The notes below the pieces were generated by a model. That model searched no databases, had not been told where the DNA came from, and saw only the letters and a list, made by a program, of their open reading frames with translations. This document shows, piece by piece, positions 41,426 through 50,678 of a stretch of 64,000 nucleotides of DNA. Both the position numbers and the translations under genes were made by a program. The stretch lies in assembly GCF_020525925.1 (NCBI RefSeq), contig NZ_CP084876.1, forward strand, positions 1,178,001 through 1,242,000. Reading direction: 5' to 3'. This stretch comes from Klebsiella quasipneumoniae subsp. quasipneumoniae. GTDB taxonomy: Bacteria; Pseudomonadota; Gammaproteobacteria; Enterobacterales; Enterobacteriaceae. Positions within the stretch are counted from its first letter, which is position 1, and every line of letters starts with the position of its first letter.

Positions 41426-42358
41426 TTACCGGATGTTGATAATATTTGTGTTTGGTATTTTATTATATATATCTAAGAACAACTTACCAAGTAAGTATTT
41501 TTTATACTCTCTTTTGTCAAATCTTAAAAAGTTACTTTCTGAATTATTCCTAAAATAGGATATCCCAGTAGATAATGCATGCTCAAAATTTAATTTTGCA
41601 GTAGCGAACTCTATTGCTTCGATTGTCAACTCTTGATATCTTTCAATTATCAAGAAAGTATCTATGGAGTTTTTAACTGAAGTGTTTTCTGGATCGAAAG
41701 ATATTTCTATTCTTATTTTCTCTGGTGATGAAATCATGCCATCTGTGAATGTTAAAACACCATCGTCATGTGTTAGAACGAAATTTATATTTTCATCATC
41801 CCATAATGGGTTCAAATGTTCATTTTCAAAAAAATCAATTGTACCTTTAAGGCTTGAGTTACATGCACTACAGCTTGGGATTAAATTATTAATAACTAAT
41901 GCAAGGTGGGGGAAATCATCCTTACTATAAAAATGATCTAATGTGGGGCGGAAACCTCGATTCTTTTTTTGTATCGAAAATGCATATGCTTGATTGCAAT
42001 ATGGACATGTTCTAGTTATTGATTTATTACATAACGTATATGCATTCCATGATCCAGATTTTCTAACAAATTTATTGTAATTAAAAACAGCTCTTATTGC
42101 TTTATCGAACTGTTTCGATATGTCGGGTGTTATTAACAGTCTACTTTTATATTCCTTATATATATTTATACTGTCCAATATGTCAGCTTTACCTGCTAGT
42201 ATTAATAAATGATGTACCTCTGCAATGAAGTTTTTAGCTTCATCTCTTCCTGTGGAACGACGAGTTTTTTTATTTAGAAAATCACATATCAAATCATTTA
42301 AATAACAAGTATGTAATTGTAGTGCATTTTCCCAATTGTTTTTAATTGAAATAATCAT
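41426..42358 (-). CDS. HNH endonuclease, PtuB-like (Septu defence)
   Basis: 310 residues. The centre holds a zinc-finger HNH nuclease: CPYCNQAYAF, then DHFYSKDDFPHLA (catalytic His), then NLIPSCSACNSSLKG. It starts 12 bases after the stop of the AAA ATPase gene and follows GAGGG, so the two form one operon. An ATPase plus HNH nuclease pair is the defining make-up of the Septu anti-phage system (PtuA/PtuB), in which the ATPase complex controls nuclease attack on nucleic acid. It is longer than some PtuB proteins, so a related ATPase-HNH system is the alternative. Confidence 0.78.
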   Translation of the reverse strand: MIISIKNNWENALQLHTCYLNDLICDFLNKKTRRSTGRDEAKNFIAEVHHLLILAGKADILDSINIYKEYKSRLLITPDISKQFDKAIRAVFNYNKFVRKSGSWNAYTLCNKSITRTCPYCNQAYAFSIQKKNRGFRPTLDHFYSKDDFPHLALVINNLIPSCSACNSSLKGTIDFFENEHLNPLWDDENINFVLTHDDGVLTFTDGMISSPEKIRIEISFDPENTSVKNSIDTFLIIERYQELTIEAIEFATAKLNFEHALSTGISYFRNNSESNFLRFDKREYKKYLLGKLFLDIYNKIPNTNIINIR

Positions 42359-42370
42359 ATATAAATACCC

Positions 42371-43891
42371 TCAAGCCTTATTCTGCATAATTAATCGTTC
42401 AAGTTCATTTTTTATTAGAGGGTTGTCTATATTTTCTATGATGTAATAATCTTCTTCGGTCAATGTATTCTCGGGTATTTTACTGATGACTTTTTCAATT
42501 TTATTTGTTGCAAACTCCCCGATAGTTTTAGTTCCGAAAGACTCATTTAGTAAAATATAAAGAGGAGATGCAAATCCACTCAAGGTGTTATTTTCAACTG
42601 GTAGTCTGCTTATAAAATCTTTGGGGACGTCTGTCGCTAGCAATGGAGAATGTGTAGCTAAAATAAGTTGTAAGTGTTCTATCCCCAGAGATACTTTCAG
42701 CGAGCCTAACATTTTATTCAAACTGGAAATATATTTCCTTTGCCATTCCATATGCAAAAAAGCATCACCCTCATCTATTAATAAAAGTATTGACCTAATA
42801 CCTCTATCTGAAAGTTTAGTAATGGAATCTGATATAGCACCAATTTGAGCTAAGATAGCAATCTGCCCAGAACTCATTTCAGAAAATTCAATTTTGAAAA
42901 TATCATTCAAATTGTATTTAGTTAATATCTTCTGACCTTCATAAGGATTTATTTCGAACTCGAATCTTAAGTATGTTTCATTGAAGCGTGAATCTCTTAT
43001 TATGTTATGATTATTTACTTCACGCTCTAAAATATTTACCAAACTATCTATTTTACTTTCACACTCCAAATGCAATTTATTTTCCCTGAATTTTCTACTT
43101 AAACGAACATTTAAATTTAAATATTTGTTTAACAAGAAAGTTACTACACTATCATTAAACTGTTTTTTTGTACTTGCCCACTCTATTACACTAAATATGA
43201 AAAAAAGTTTATCCTCACCTACTTTATGATGTATTTCATCAATCAAATGACCGGAGCAAGTCTGCAATATATAATCAATCTCTGCTTGAAGGTTTTTATT
43301 GGTGCTGTATTTTATAGTGTCGGGATTGTTATTATCTTTGTTCGCATCAATTTTTTCTCGTAATGATAATATTTCAACGAGACCATGGTTTAGTAGTATA
43401 CTACTCTGATTAAGATCTTTATTATCTAAGGCTATATTTAGTATCAATCGTGCTATTTTGCTAATATTTGTTGCTTTCATCGCAACAATCTTTGGGGAAA
43501 TATCAAAGTCAGATATTAAGTCTTTATGTCCTATAAGATCAAATACGGTGTTTTTTCCATTCGGGGTTGGAGATGCATTTATAAACCTACTATCTCTGAT
43601 ATCCAACTTTGGCCTAAATGGTAGTGGTGTAAAATAAACAACACCCCAGCGTTTAATTTCAGAATGCTCTATTCTCTCGCCGCGAGAGTTTAATATAGAA
43701 CATTCACTTACTATTCGCATATTATTTTTAGGGAAGAAATAATTAATTATACTACATAAGCATTTTGTCTTTCCTGAACCATTTATACCAATAAGTAAAG
43801 ATAATGAATCCATCGAATAAATGTTAATATCGACAGTTCCATTTTTTCTTAGTTTTATTTCTGTTCCATTTATTATTATTTCACTGATCAT
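42371..43891 (-). CDS. AAA/SMC-like ATPase, PtuA-like (Septu defence)
   Basis: 506 residues from MISEII, with AAGGA before the start. It is an ABC/SMC-like ATPase: Walker A GINGSGKT at 35-42, a long helical middle, signature MSSGQIAILAQIG, and Walker B LLLIDEGDAFLHMEW followed by the ATHSPLLATD switch region. Paired with the HNH protein downstream it matches PtuA of Septu. Base composition is very AT-rich, unlike the host genes. The 222 bases upstream to the IS edge hold AT-rich, promoter-like sequence and no gene. Confidence 0.8.
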   Translation of the reverse strand: MISEIIINGTEIKLRKNGTVDINIYSMDSLSLLIGINGSGKTKCLCSIINYFFPKNNMRIVSECSILNSRGERIEHSEIKRWGVVYFTPLPFRPKLDIRDSRFINASPTPNGKNTVFDLIGHKDLISDFDISPKIVAMKATNISKIARLILNIALDNKDLNQSSILLNHGLVEILSLREKIDANKDNNNPDTIKYSTNKNLQAEIDYILQTCSGHLIDEIHHKVGEDKLFFIFSVIEWASTKKQFNDSVVTFLLNKYLNLNVRLSRKFRENKLHLECESKIDSLVNILEREVNNHNIIRDSRFNETYLRFEFEINPYEGQKILTKYNLNDIFKIEFSEMSSGQIAILAQIGAISDSITKLSDRGIRSILLLIDEGDAFLHMEWQRKYISSLNKMLGSLKVSLGIEHLQLILATHSPLLATDVPKDFISRLPVENNTLSGFASPLYILLNESFGTKTIGEFATNKIEKVISKIPENTLTEEDYYIIENIDNPLIKNELERLIMQNKA

Positions 43892-44129
43892 GATTTTCCT
43901 TTGTGCATTATTATCAAACAAATGATTTAAGTGACATAAAAATTAGATGATATAAAAATATCACGTATCTTATCCACGTTGCAATTCATATTTATCCAGA
44001 ATTTCATGGTCGAAAAGTTGGTTTGCCAATGTTTATTTTTGACGATTTAAGCTGATTGTCTTTAGGAGAGAAATCAATTCTGTTATCTGTTTCTGATTGA
44101 TCTGTCTTGGGGCTGTAAGCGCACCCGTT

Positions 44130-44924
44130 TTAGTTCCACGCACTTTTTGAGATTTCCGGGGTTTCAGCCATCAGCCGGTATTCTTCCGGCGTCAGGTTAT
44201 TCAGGGATTCGTGGGGGCGCTCGCCGTTATATTCAGCCAGCCAGCGCTCTGTAATTTCCCGTGCTTCATTCAGTGTTCTGAACAGATAAAAATCCAGTAT
44301 TTCTGTTCTGTATGTCCGGTTGAACCGTTCGATAAAGGCATTCTGCGTTGGCTTGCCGGGCCTGATAAACTCCAGCATCACACCATGCTCTTCTGCCCAT
44401 TGTGCCAGCGTCAGCGAGACCAGTTCCGGACCGTTATCCATCCGCATCTTTAGCGCATATCCGCGGTTTGCCACGATCCTGTCCAGCACTCTCACGACTC
44501 GCTGCGCCGGGATATTCAGGTCAATTTCGATCGCCAGTGCTTCGCGGTTAAAATCATCCACCACGTTGAAGGTCCGGAAGCGTCTGCCGCACACCAGCGC
44601 ATCGTGCATAAAATCGATGGACCAGCTCTGGTTCATCGCCTCTGGCGTCACCAGCGGAACCGGATTGCGCACTGGCAGGCGCTGTTTTCCCTTACGGCGA
44701 AAATTCAGTTTCAGCAGGCAGTAAATCCGGTGAACGCGCTTATGGTTCCAGCTTTTGCCCTGCCTGCGCAGCACCTGAAAAAGCTTTTTAAATCCGTATC
44801 GCGGATAGCGTTCAGCCGCCACGGTCAGCGCCATAATGACTGGCTCATCACGTTGCGTATCCGGCTGATAACGAAATACCGTCCTGCTCAGCGACAATAT
44901 CCTGCATGCCTGACGTAAGCTCAT
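44130..44924 (-). CDS. IS3-family transposase OrfB
   Basis: 264 residues from the first ATG, but the frame is open back to the slippery site at 44982-44988. It is probably made as an OrfAB fusion by -1 frameshifting. The N-terminal HTH_21 region (RYPRYGFKKLFQVLRRQ) precedes the rve integrase core with the DDE residues: Asp in WSIDFMHDAL, Asp in MRMDNGPE and Glu in NAFIERFNRTYR. It appears intact. Confidence 0.9.
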   Translation of the reverse strand: MSLRQACRILSLSRTVFRYQPDTQRDEPVIMALTVAAERYPRYGFKKLFQVLRRQGKSWNHKRVHRIYCLLKLNFRRKGKQRLPVRNPVPLVTPEAMNQSWSIDFMHDALVCGRRFRTFNVVDDFNREALAIEIDLNIPAQRVVRVLDRIVANRGYALKMRMDNGPELVSLTLAQWAEEHGVMLEFIRPGKPTQNAFIERFNRTYRTEILDFYLFRTLNEAREITERWLAEYNGERPHESLNNLTPEEYRLMAETPEISKSAWN

Positions 44925-44974
44925 GGCAAACTGCGCGGTCAGATAGCTGACCAGCTCACGCTTTATCGCTGGTT

Positions 44975-45241
44975 TTAAAGCTTTTTTTCAATAACGTCTT
45001 TCAATGCGCGGCACTCGAGGCTCAGGTCCGCAAACATCTGTTTCAACCGGCGGTTTTCATCTTCGAGGTCCTTCATCTTTTTGATATCAGAGGCTTCCAT
45101 ACCGCCGAACTTCGCTTTCCAGTTGTAGTACGAGGCCTCAGAAATCCCGGCTTCGCGGCACACATCTTTGACGGTGCGTCCGGCTTCGACGGACTTCAGA
45201 ACGGCAATGATCTGGTGTTCGGTGAATCGGGCTTTGCGCAT
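44975..45241 (-). CDS. IS3-family transposase OrfA
   Basis: 88 residues from MRKARFTEHQ, with GGAGGAG before the start. It has a helix-turn-helix (TVKDVCREAGISEASYYNWKAKFGG) and a leucine-zipper-like helix (DLEDENRRLKQMFADLSLE). Near its end the message reads A AAA AAG, where a -1 slip gives the OrfB frame. Appears intact. Confidence 0.9.
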   Translation of the reverse strand: MRKARFTEHQIIAVLKSVEAGRTVKDVCREAGISEASYYNWKAKFGGMEASDIKKMKDLEDENRRLKQMFADLSLECRALKDVIEKKL

Positions 45242-45320
45242 GGCGATCTCCTCCAGGAACATAATCAGTATGCAGGAAGATCTCTAAATGTGAATGGTCC
45301 GCTTTACCGGGATACTTACA

Positions 45321-46394
45321 CAACCAGTTCACCGCCAAGCCCCATACGGATTAGTGCTGCATTAGCAGTTTGCTCATGTATATGGGTCAGTGGCGTTTTT
45401 ATGCTGGGGAATACCCATTCACGATGACTGCTGATAGGCTGCATATTTTCGAGTATACGGAGTGCTTCTTTGCTGAGAGGCACTTTATGCGGACGTTTCA
45501 TCTTCATAAATTCAGGTGGGATGTTCCAGATTTTGTTCTCTATATCGATATCTGCCCACCGAGCTCGTACAGCTTCCCCCGGACGGACCCACGTCAACAA
45601 TTGCCACTCAATTAGCATACGGGTTTCCAGACGGACTGAGGCATTAGCTAGAGCAGCCATAAATCTTGGCAACTCGTTGGGGGGAAGGACTGGCATGTTT
45701 TGTTTTTGGGTTTGCTGAAGCGCTGGCCAAGGTTATCAGCAGGATTGAATTCAATGAGTTCTTCTGTCGCGGCGTAACGGAAAATTTCGTTCAGGCGGGA
45801 AATGATACGGCGTAAGGTTTCGAGAACACCACGTTGCTCAATGGGATCAAGATGCTGCTTCAATAGTTTAGGACGGATCTCTTTTATTGGAACATTTCCA
45901 AGAGCGGGGAAGATATTTCGTTCAAGACTACGCCAGATGTCAACTGCGTGGTCTTTAGATATACCGGAAGTCTTAATCTTCTCATCCAACCACTTTCGAG
46001 CAACTGCTTGGAGCGTGTGTTCGGTAGCATCTTTTAGAGCATTAGCTTTATCTGTGTTGTGGATCTGAGGGTCAGTGCCATTAGCAAGCAAGGATAGATA
46101 TTCATTACGTAAAGCCCTTGCTCTTGCTAACGTGAGGTGAGGGTAGGTTCCAAGGCTCATCTTCGTGCGTTTTTTAGTTACTGGCACTGCATATCTGAAA
46201 TACCAATTTTTCTTCCCCCCTTTTGAGAGTGGGGCTATTCGTAGCATTAGGCCATCGCCATCGAATAGATTGATTTCTTTGTCTGCAGGTTTTGTGTTTT
46301 TGATTTCAGTGTCTGTGAGTTTCTTAGCGAGTTTTGCTATTTTGGGACCCTCAGTTTTTGGACCCTTTGCAATGGGTCCCAAAAAGGGGGCCAT
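45321..46394 (-). pseudogene. Disrupted P4-type tyrosine integrase
   Basis: The 5' part encodes the DUF4102/Arm-binding and core-binding domains of a prophage-integrase-like protein (LTDTEIKNTKPADKEINLFD, MSLGTYPHLTLARARALRNE). The frame is lost near 45697-45705, after SKPKNK. The continuation lies in another frame (MPVLPPNELPRFMAAL) through the first catalytic Arg (TWVRPGEAVRARW) and stops at the IS edge after GLGGELVV. The His-X-X-Arg box and the catalytic Tyr are absent from the window. Its position next to ssrA and its orientation are those of the element's own integrase. Confidence 0.88.
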
Positions 46395-46434
46395 AAGTAG
46401 TGGTTCTCAGCAATTCCCAGTAGACTATTCTGGA

Positions 46435-46522
46435 CACAAAAAAGCCCGCAGGGCTTGCGCCGTGCGGGCTCTTAGGACTTCATCGGATGACTCTGGTAAT
46501 CACCGATGGAGAATTTTGGTGG
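46435..46522. repeat. attR-like direct repeat
   Basis: Matches 40501-40588 with three differences. It includes the ssrA terminator (GAGCCCGCA / TGCGGGCT followed by TTTTTT on the minus strand) and the ssrA 3' CCA end. Right boundary of the integrative element, with ssrA intact on the host side. Confidence 0.85.
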
Positions 46523-46879
46523 AGCTGGCGGGAGTTGAACCCGCGTCCGAAATTCCTACATCCTCGGCACTACATGCTTAGTCAGTCTTTACATTCGCTT
46601 GCCAGCTGCGGACAGACACGCCACTAACAAACTAGCCTGATTAGATTTAACGCTTCAACCCCAGGCAGGGCATCCACGCGATCTCTTTTGGGTTTGACCT
46701 CTCTTTGATCCCCGTCTTAAGAGCGGAAGCTAGGGAGAGAGGGCTCAGAGCAGGTTATTAAGCTGCTAAAGCGTAGTTTTCGTCGTTTGCGACTATTTTT
46801 TGCGGCTTTTTACGAGGCCAACCGCCCCTCGGCATGCACCTTGGGTTTCGCAAATCCCGTCGAATCCAGAATCAGCCCC
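46517..46879 (-). ncRNA. ssrA: Transfer-messenger RNA (tmRNA)
   Basis: 363 nt, the E. coli length. The 5' end reads GGGGCTGATTCTGGATTCGA and the 3' end GTTCAACTCCCGCCAGCTCCACCA-like, forming the tRNA-Ala-like acceptor with encoded CCA. The tag frame at 46758-46790 encodes ANDENYALAA with a TAA TAA stop. tmRNA rescues stalled ribosomes together with SmpB, encoded upstream at 47024. The 3' end is rebuilt by the integrated element, so the RNA is intact. Confidence 0.97.
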
Positions 46880-47023
46880 AATGTGTAGGTCAAGTATAAC
46901 AGATTTGTGAATGTCGTTACCAGCCCCATAGCGCAGGATTCTTTCAGCAGGGGTGGACGAAAAAGCAGCATCAACAAAGATATAGCGTAAGGGCCAGCGA
47001 GAGCCGGCCCTCAGGGGAGGGGG

Positions 47024-47506
47024 TTAGCGTCCGGCGTGCTTCATAATACGCGCCTTATCCAGCGCCCATTCACGATCTTTCAGATCGGTACGCTTGTCAT
47101 GCTGTTTCTTACCTTTGGCGACGCCGATTTTCACTTTGCACCAGGCATTCTTCCAGTACAGCGACAGGGCGACAACGGTGTAACCTTCGCGGTTAATGCG
47201 GCCGTATAGCGTGTCGAGTTCGCGCTGGTTGAGCAGCAGCTTACGGGTACGCGTCGGGTCGCAGACATAGTGGGTGGAAGCCACGGCCATGGGCGTAAAG
47301 TTGGCGCCGAACAGGAAGGCTTCGCCATCCTTCAGGATGACATAGCTATCGCCGATGTTGGCTTTGCCTGCACGCAGGGATTTGACTTCCCAGCCCTGCA
47401 GGGCGAGACCAGCCTCGTATTCATCTTCGATAAAGTATTCGTGACGGGCGCGTTTATTCAGCGCAATGGTGGCTGATCCAGGTTTGTGGGCTTTTTTCTT
47501 AGTCAT
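47024..47506 (-). CDS. smpB: SsrA-binding protein SmpB
   Basis: 160 residues, the standard length. Conserved regions are [36 protein letters not shown] and the basic C-terminal tail ([19 protein letters not shown]) that enters the mRNA channel. It binds the tRNA-like part of tmRNA and brings it to stalled ribosomes. It lies 144 bases upstream of ssrA on the same strand and is divergent from ratA, as in E. coli. Confidence 0.98.
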   Translation of the reverse strand: MTKKKAHKPGSATIALNKRARHEYFIEDEYEAGLALQGWEVKSLRAGKANIGDSYVILKDGEAFLFGANFTPMAVASTHYVCDPTRTRKLLLNQRELDTLYGRINREGYTVVALSLYWKNAWCKVKIGVAKGKKQHDKRTDLKDREWALDKARIMKHAGR

Positions 47507-47655
47507 AATGTCCTGAAGTCATCGTCTTATACACAGTTACCTCGATCGCATCCTGCGAGGTGTACTGCGCATCTTAGCACGAGTTGCGGCACAGCGTTTT
47601 TTTTAGCAGCAGATAAATGATATTATTTGCACTGTGTTTAAATGTGGAACCTGCT

Positions 47656-48093
47656 ATGCCTCAGATTAGCCGTACTGCGCTGGTGCCTTTCAGCGCGGAA
47701 CAGATGTATCAACTGGTAAACGATGTGAAGTCCTATCCTGATTTTCTGCCAGGCTGCACCGGTAGCCGCGTGCTGGAATTCGGGCCGACGCAAATGACGG
47801 CGGCGGTTGATGTGTCCAAAGCCGGCATCAGTAAGACCTTCACGACCCGGAATACACTGACCAGCAACCAGAGCATTTTGATGAGCCTGGTGGATGGCCC
47901 GTTCAAGAAGCTGATTGGCGGCTGGAAGTTTATTCCGCTGAGCCCGGAGGCGTGCAAAATCGAGTTCCATCTCGATTTTGAGTTTACCAATAAGCTGATT
48001 GAGATGGCCTTTGGCCGGGTCTTTAAGGAACTGGCCGCCAACATGGTGCAGGCGTTCACTTCGCGCGCCAAAGAGGTCTACAGTGCCAGCTAA
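47656..48093 (+). CDS. ratA: RatA, START/coenzyme Q-binding-like protein
   Basis: 145 residues from [20 protein letters not shown]; an upstream in-frame ATG adds 13 poorly supported residues. It is a START-like (polyketide cyclase/COQ10) domain with [16 protein letters not shown] and the C-terminal helix [20 protein letters not shown]. In E. coli it has been reported to block 70S ribosome assembly. COQ10-like ubiquinone binding is the other family idea. It overlaps ratB by 11 bases. Confidence 0.95.
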   Translation: MPQISRTALVPFSAEQMYQLVNDVKSYPDFLPGCTGSRVLEFGPTQMTAAVDVSKAGISKTFTTRNTLTSNQSILMSLVDGPFKKLIGGWKFIPLSPEACKIEFHLDFEFTNKLIEMAFGRVFKELAANMVQAFTSRAKEVYSAS

Positions 48094-48373
48094 TATTCGT
48101 GTTGAGGTCGCTTACGCGCTGCCTGAAAAGCAGTACCTGCAGCGGGTCACTCTGGACGAGGGGGCGACGGTCGAGCAGGCGATTATCGCCAGCGGCCTGC
48201 TGGCGCTGCGTGATGACATCGATCTGGCGAAAAACAAGCTGGGTATTTACAGTCGTCCGGTTAAGCTGCACGACGAAGTCCATGACGGCGACCGGGTGGA
48301 AATCTATCGCCCGCTGATCGCAGATCCGAAAGAGCTGCGTCGCCAGCGGGCGGAGAAAAACGCCGCGAAGTAA
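48083..48373 (+). CDS. ratB: RatB, UPF0125 ubiquitin-like-fold protein
   Basis: 96 residues from GTG 48083 ([19 protein letters not shown]), matching the E. coli protein length. The start overlaps the end of ratA, which indicates coupled translation. It has the RnfH/ThiS-like beta-grasp fold with [13 protein letters not shown] and the conserved [20 protein letters not shown]. Function unproven; often named as the antitoxin-side partner of RatA by position only. Confidence 0.95.
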   Translation: MPANIRVEVAYALPEKQYLQRVTLDEGATVEQAIIASGLLALRDDIDLAKNKLGIYSRPVKLHDEVHDGDRVEIYRPLIADPKELRRQRAEKNAAK

Positions 48374-48404
48374 ACCGCAGCAGCAGACCCGCTATCGGCC
48401 ATAA

Positions 48405-48429
48405 AAAAAGCGCTCATTGAGCGCTTTTT
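48405..48429. terminator. Bidirectional terminator between ratB and bamE
   Basis: AAAAAGCGCTC / GAGCGCTTTTT, an 11-bp perfect stem with a 3-base loop, between convergent ratB and bamE. Confidence 0.9.
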
Positions 48430-48442
48430 GCTTTTCCGGGCC

Positions 48443-48784
48443 TTACTGACTGGTCAGCGCGGGCTTGTTATCAATGTTGGTTAACACGCCGCCATTGTTG
48501 AAGGTCAGGGTCAGGGTCTGCTGAGTCACTTTCTCGTGGCCCGGCTCCTGACGGAATACATAGAACCAGGTGTTGGTGCCGAACGGATCCGACATCATTG
48601 GCGTTCCGAGAGCATAAGCAACCTGCTGTTGCGTCATACCGACACGAATTTTTGCTACATCGTTAGGTGCCAGATAGTTACCCTGGTTGATGTCAGGACG
48701 GTAAACCACTCGTTCCAGAGTGGAACAGCCTGCGGTCAACATAAGAAGAACCGCTGCGGCAGCAGTCAGCGTTTTACAGCGCAT
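48443..48784 (-). CDS. bamE: Outer membrane assembly lipoprotein BamE
   Basis: 113 residues with a lipoprotein signal ([16 protein letters not shown], Cys at about 20). The SmpA/OmlA domain follows: [20 protein letters not shown], then [20 protein letters not shown]. It is part of the BAM complex that folds beta-barrel proteins into the outer membrane. Convergent with ratB, in the E. coli order. Confidence 0.97.
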   Translation of the reverse strand: MRCKTLTAAAAVLLMLTAGCSTLERVVYRPDINQGNYLAPNDVAKIRVGMTQQQVAYALGTPMMSDPFGTNTWFYVFRQEPGHEKVTQQTLTLTFNNGGVLTNIDNKPALTSQ

Positions 48785-48930
48785 AGTGATTTGATTCCTT
48801 TTTGGGCCCGAGCAGTACGTGGCTCATCTGTAATATGCCGATAATAATAGACCTTCGCGCCGATGGAAACCTCCGGCTGCGGTCAGCAGGCAATTTGCTG
48901 TTCACTATGACCCTGTGAAAATCAAAAAGT

Positions 48931-50592
48931 TTACGCCGCAAGCAACTCTTTCGCGTTCGCCAGGGTGTTGCGCGTGACCTCGCTGCCGCCCAGCAGGCGA
49001 GCCAGCTCCTGCAGACGAGCACGCTTATCCAGCGGCTGCATATGGGTTTCGGTCATCTCGCCATCGGTCTCTTTGCAGACAAAGAAATGATGGTGGCCGC
49101 AGCCTGCGACCTGCGGCAGGTGGGTAACGCACATCACCTGCGTGGACTCGCCCAGCTGGCGCAGCAGCTTGCCGACCACCGCCGCGGTCGGGCCGCTGAT
49201 GCCGACGTCCACTTCGTCGAAGATCAGCGCCGGGGTTTCCATTTTACGCGCGGTGATCACCTGAATCGCCAGCGCAATACGCGACAATTCGCCGCCAGAG
49301 GCCACTTTCGCGATCGGCTGCAGCGGCTGCCCCGGGTTAGTGGTGACGCGGAACTCAATATGATCGGCGCCGTCGGCGGTGAGATGGCGTTCATCGAAAG
49401 CGACCTCAATCGCGAAGACCCCGTGCGGCATCGAAAGTGAGTGCATACTCTCGGTGATAAGCTGGGTTAGCTCGTCGGCGCTGGCCTGGCGCAGGGCGTG
49501 CAGCTGGCGCGCGGTCTCCAGCGCCTGCTGATGATGTTCGACCACCTGCTGGCTGAGGGATTCCAGCGAGCCGGCGCTGTCGTCCAGCAGGCGCTGCTCT
49601 TCGAGCATCGCCTGATAAACCGCCGGCAGATCTTCCGGCATCACCTGGTGTTTACGCGCCAGCGCGATTTGCCGGGAAATCCGCTGCTCAAGTTCGAACA
49701 GACGATTAGGATCGAGGTCCAGACGGTCGTGATAGTGGCGCAGCTCATCGCTGGCCTCGCTGAGCTGAATGGCCGCCTCTTCCAGCATATCCAGCACGCC
49801 GGAAAGCTTGCTGTCCATACCCACCAGCTCGCTGACCAGCTGCTTCGCGGTATAAAGCTGGCTCTGCAGGTTGGCTTCTTCGCCGTCCGCCAGTACCGTC
49901 AGGGCGTGCTGACAGGTGCTGAGCAGCTGACCGCTGTTGGCCAGGCGTTTGTACTCTTCGTCAATCTGCTCAAACTCTCCCGCCAGCGGGTTAAATTCGT
50001 TCAGCTCTTTAAGCTGGTACTGCAGCAGATCGGCGCGGGCGGCGCGCTCCTGGCTCTGCTGCTGATGCTGGGCCAGCTCGCGGCAGCTCTGGTGCCACTG
50101 GCGATAGTGCTCTGCCATGCGCTGAGTGAGCGCATACTCACCGGTATAGCCGTCGAGCAGCGTTTTCTGGTGTTCGGGTTTGGTCAACAGCTGGTGCGCA
50201 TGCTGGCCGTGGATCTGGATCAGCAGCTGGCCCAGCTCGCGCAGCTGCGAGAGCGGGACGGCGGTGCCGTTGATGAAGCCGCGCGAGCGGCCGTCGGCGC
50301 TGATCACCCGGCGAAGTAAACACTCACGCCCGCTCTCCAGCTGGTTCTCTTCCAGCCAGCGCTGGGCGGCCGGGGTATCTTTCAGCGCGAAGCGCGCGCA
50401 CAGGTCGGCACGGGTGGCGCCGCGACGCACCATGTCGGCTTCCGCTCTGCCGCCGAGGCACAGCCCCAGCGCGTCGATGGCAATGGATTTCCCGGCGCCG
50501 GTTTCCCCGGTGATGGCGGTCATACCGCTGTGGAAATCAATTTCCAGTTCACGAACGATAGCAAAATTACTGATGGTGAGTTGCGCCAACAT
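48931..50592 (-). CDS. recN: DNA repair ATPase RecN
   Basis: 553 residues, the normal length. SMC-like: Walker A GETGAGKS near residue 30, a long coiled-coil middle (about 160-370), signature [14 protein letters not shown] and Walker [14 protein letters not shown]. It acts in double-strand-break repair by tethering DNA ends. The C-terminus ends ANAKELLAA, which resembles the hydrophobic tail recognised by ClpXP in E. coli. Two LexA boxes precede it, so it is SOS-regulated. Confidence 0.97.
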   Translation of the reverse strand: MLAQLTISNFAIVRELEIDFHSGMTAITGETGAGKSIAIDALGLCLGGRAEADMVRRGATRADLCARFALKDTPAAQRWLEENQLESGRECLLRRVISADGRSRGFINGTAVPLSQLRELGQLLIQIHGQHAHQLLTKPEHQKTLLDGYTGEYALTQRMAEHYRQWHQSCRELAQHQQQSQERAARADLLQYQLKELNEFNPLAGEFEQIDEEYKRLANSGQLLSTCQHALTVLADGEEANLQSQLYTAKQLVSELVGMDSKLSGVLDMLEEAAIQLSEASDELRHYHDRLDLDPNRLFELEQRISRQIALARKHQVMPEDLPAVYQAMLEEQRLLDDSAGSLESLSQQVVEHHQQALETARQLHALRQASADELTQLITESMHSLSMPHGVFAIEVAFDERHLTADGADHIEFRVTTNPGQPLQPIAKVASGGELSRIALAIQVITARKMETPALIFDEVDVGISGPTAAVVGKLLRQLGESTQVMCVTHLPQVAGCGHHHFFVCKETDGEMTETHMQPLDKRARLQELARLLGGSEVTRNTLANAKELLAA

Positions 50593-50618
50593 AGCTGCCT
50601 TCCTGTATGAAAAACCAA

Positions 50619-50659
50619 TACTGTGTTTTCGTACAGTATAGACTGGTTTTTTATCCAGT
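50619..50659 (-). promoter_or_regulatory. Two LexA (SOS) boxes upstream of recN
   Basis: TACTGT-N8-ACAGTA at 50619-50638 matches the LexA consensus in both half-sites. A second, weaker site ACTGG-N8-CCAGT at 50642-50659 keeps the CTG-N10-CAG core. Both are just upstream of recN, which in E. coli also has several LexA boxes. Confidence 0.88.
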
Positions 50660-50678
50660 AAAGAGGCAGCGATGTAAA

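Larger units (their letters stand above)
44114..45320 (-). mobile_element. IS3-family insertion sequence, 1207 bp
   Basis: Ends are TGTAAGCGCACCCG at 44114 and TGTAAGTATCCCGG inward from 45320. It carries orfA and orfB joined by a slippery A7 at 44982-44988. By protein type it belongs near the IS51/ISEhe3-like group. The three bases outside the two ends differ (GGC and CAA), so there is no target-site duplication. It sits in the integrase gene, and the gene's 3' part is not found on the other side. Confidence 0.82.
40501..46522. mobile_element. Integrative element remnant at the ssrA 3' end carrying a Septu-like system
   Basis: About 6 kb bounded by 88-bp repeats (85/88 identical) that include the ssrA 3' end and terminator. 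Inside are, from left, a truncated lipoprotein, a zinc-ribbon membrane protein, ptuB-like and ptuA-like genes, an IS3-family element and a broken tyrosine integrase next to ssrA. The cargo is strikingly AT-rich compared with the GC-rich flanks, which indicates horizontal transfer. ssrA is a common integration site for P4-type integrases. The integrase lacks its catalytic C-terminus, so the element should not be able to excise on its own. Confidence 0.88.
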
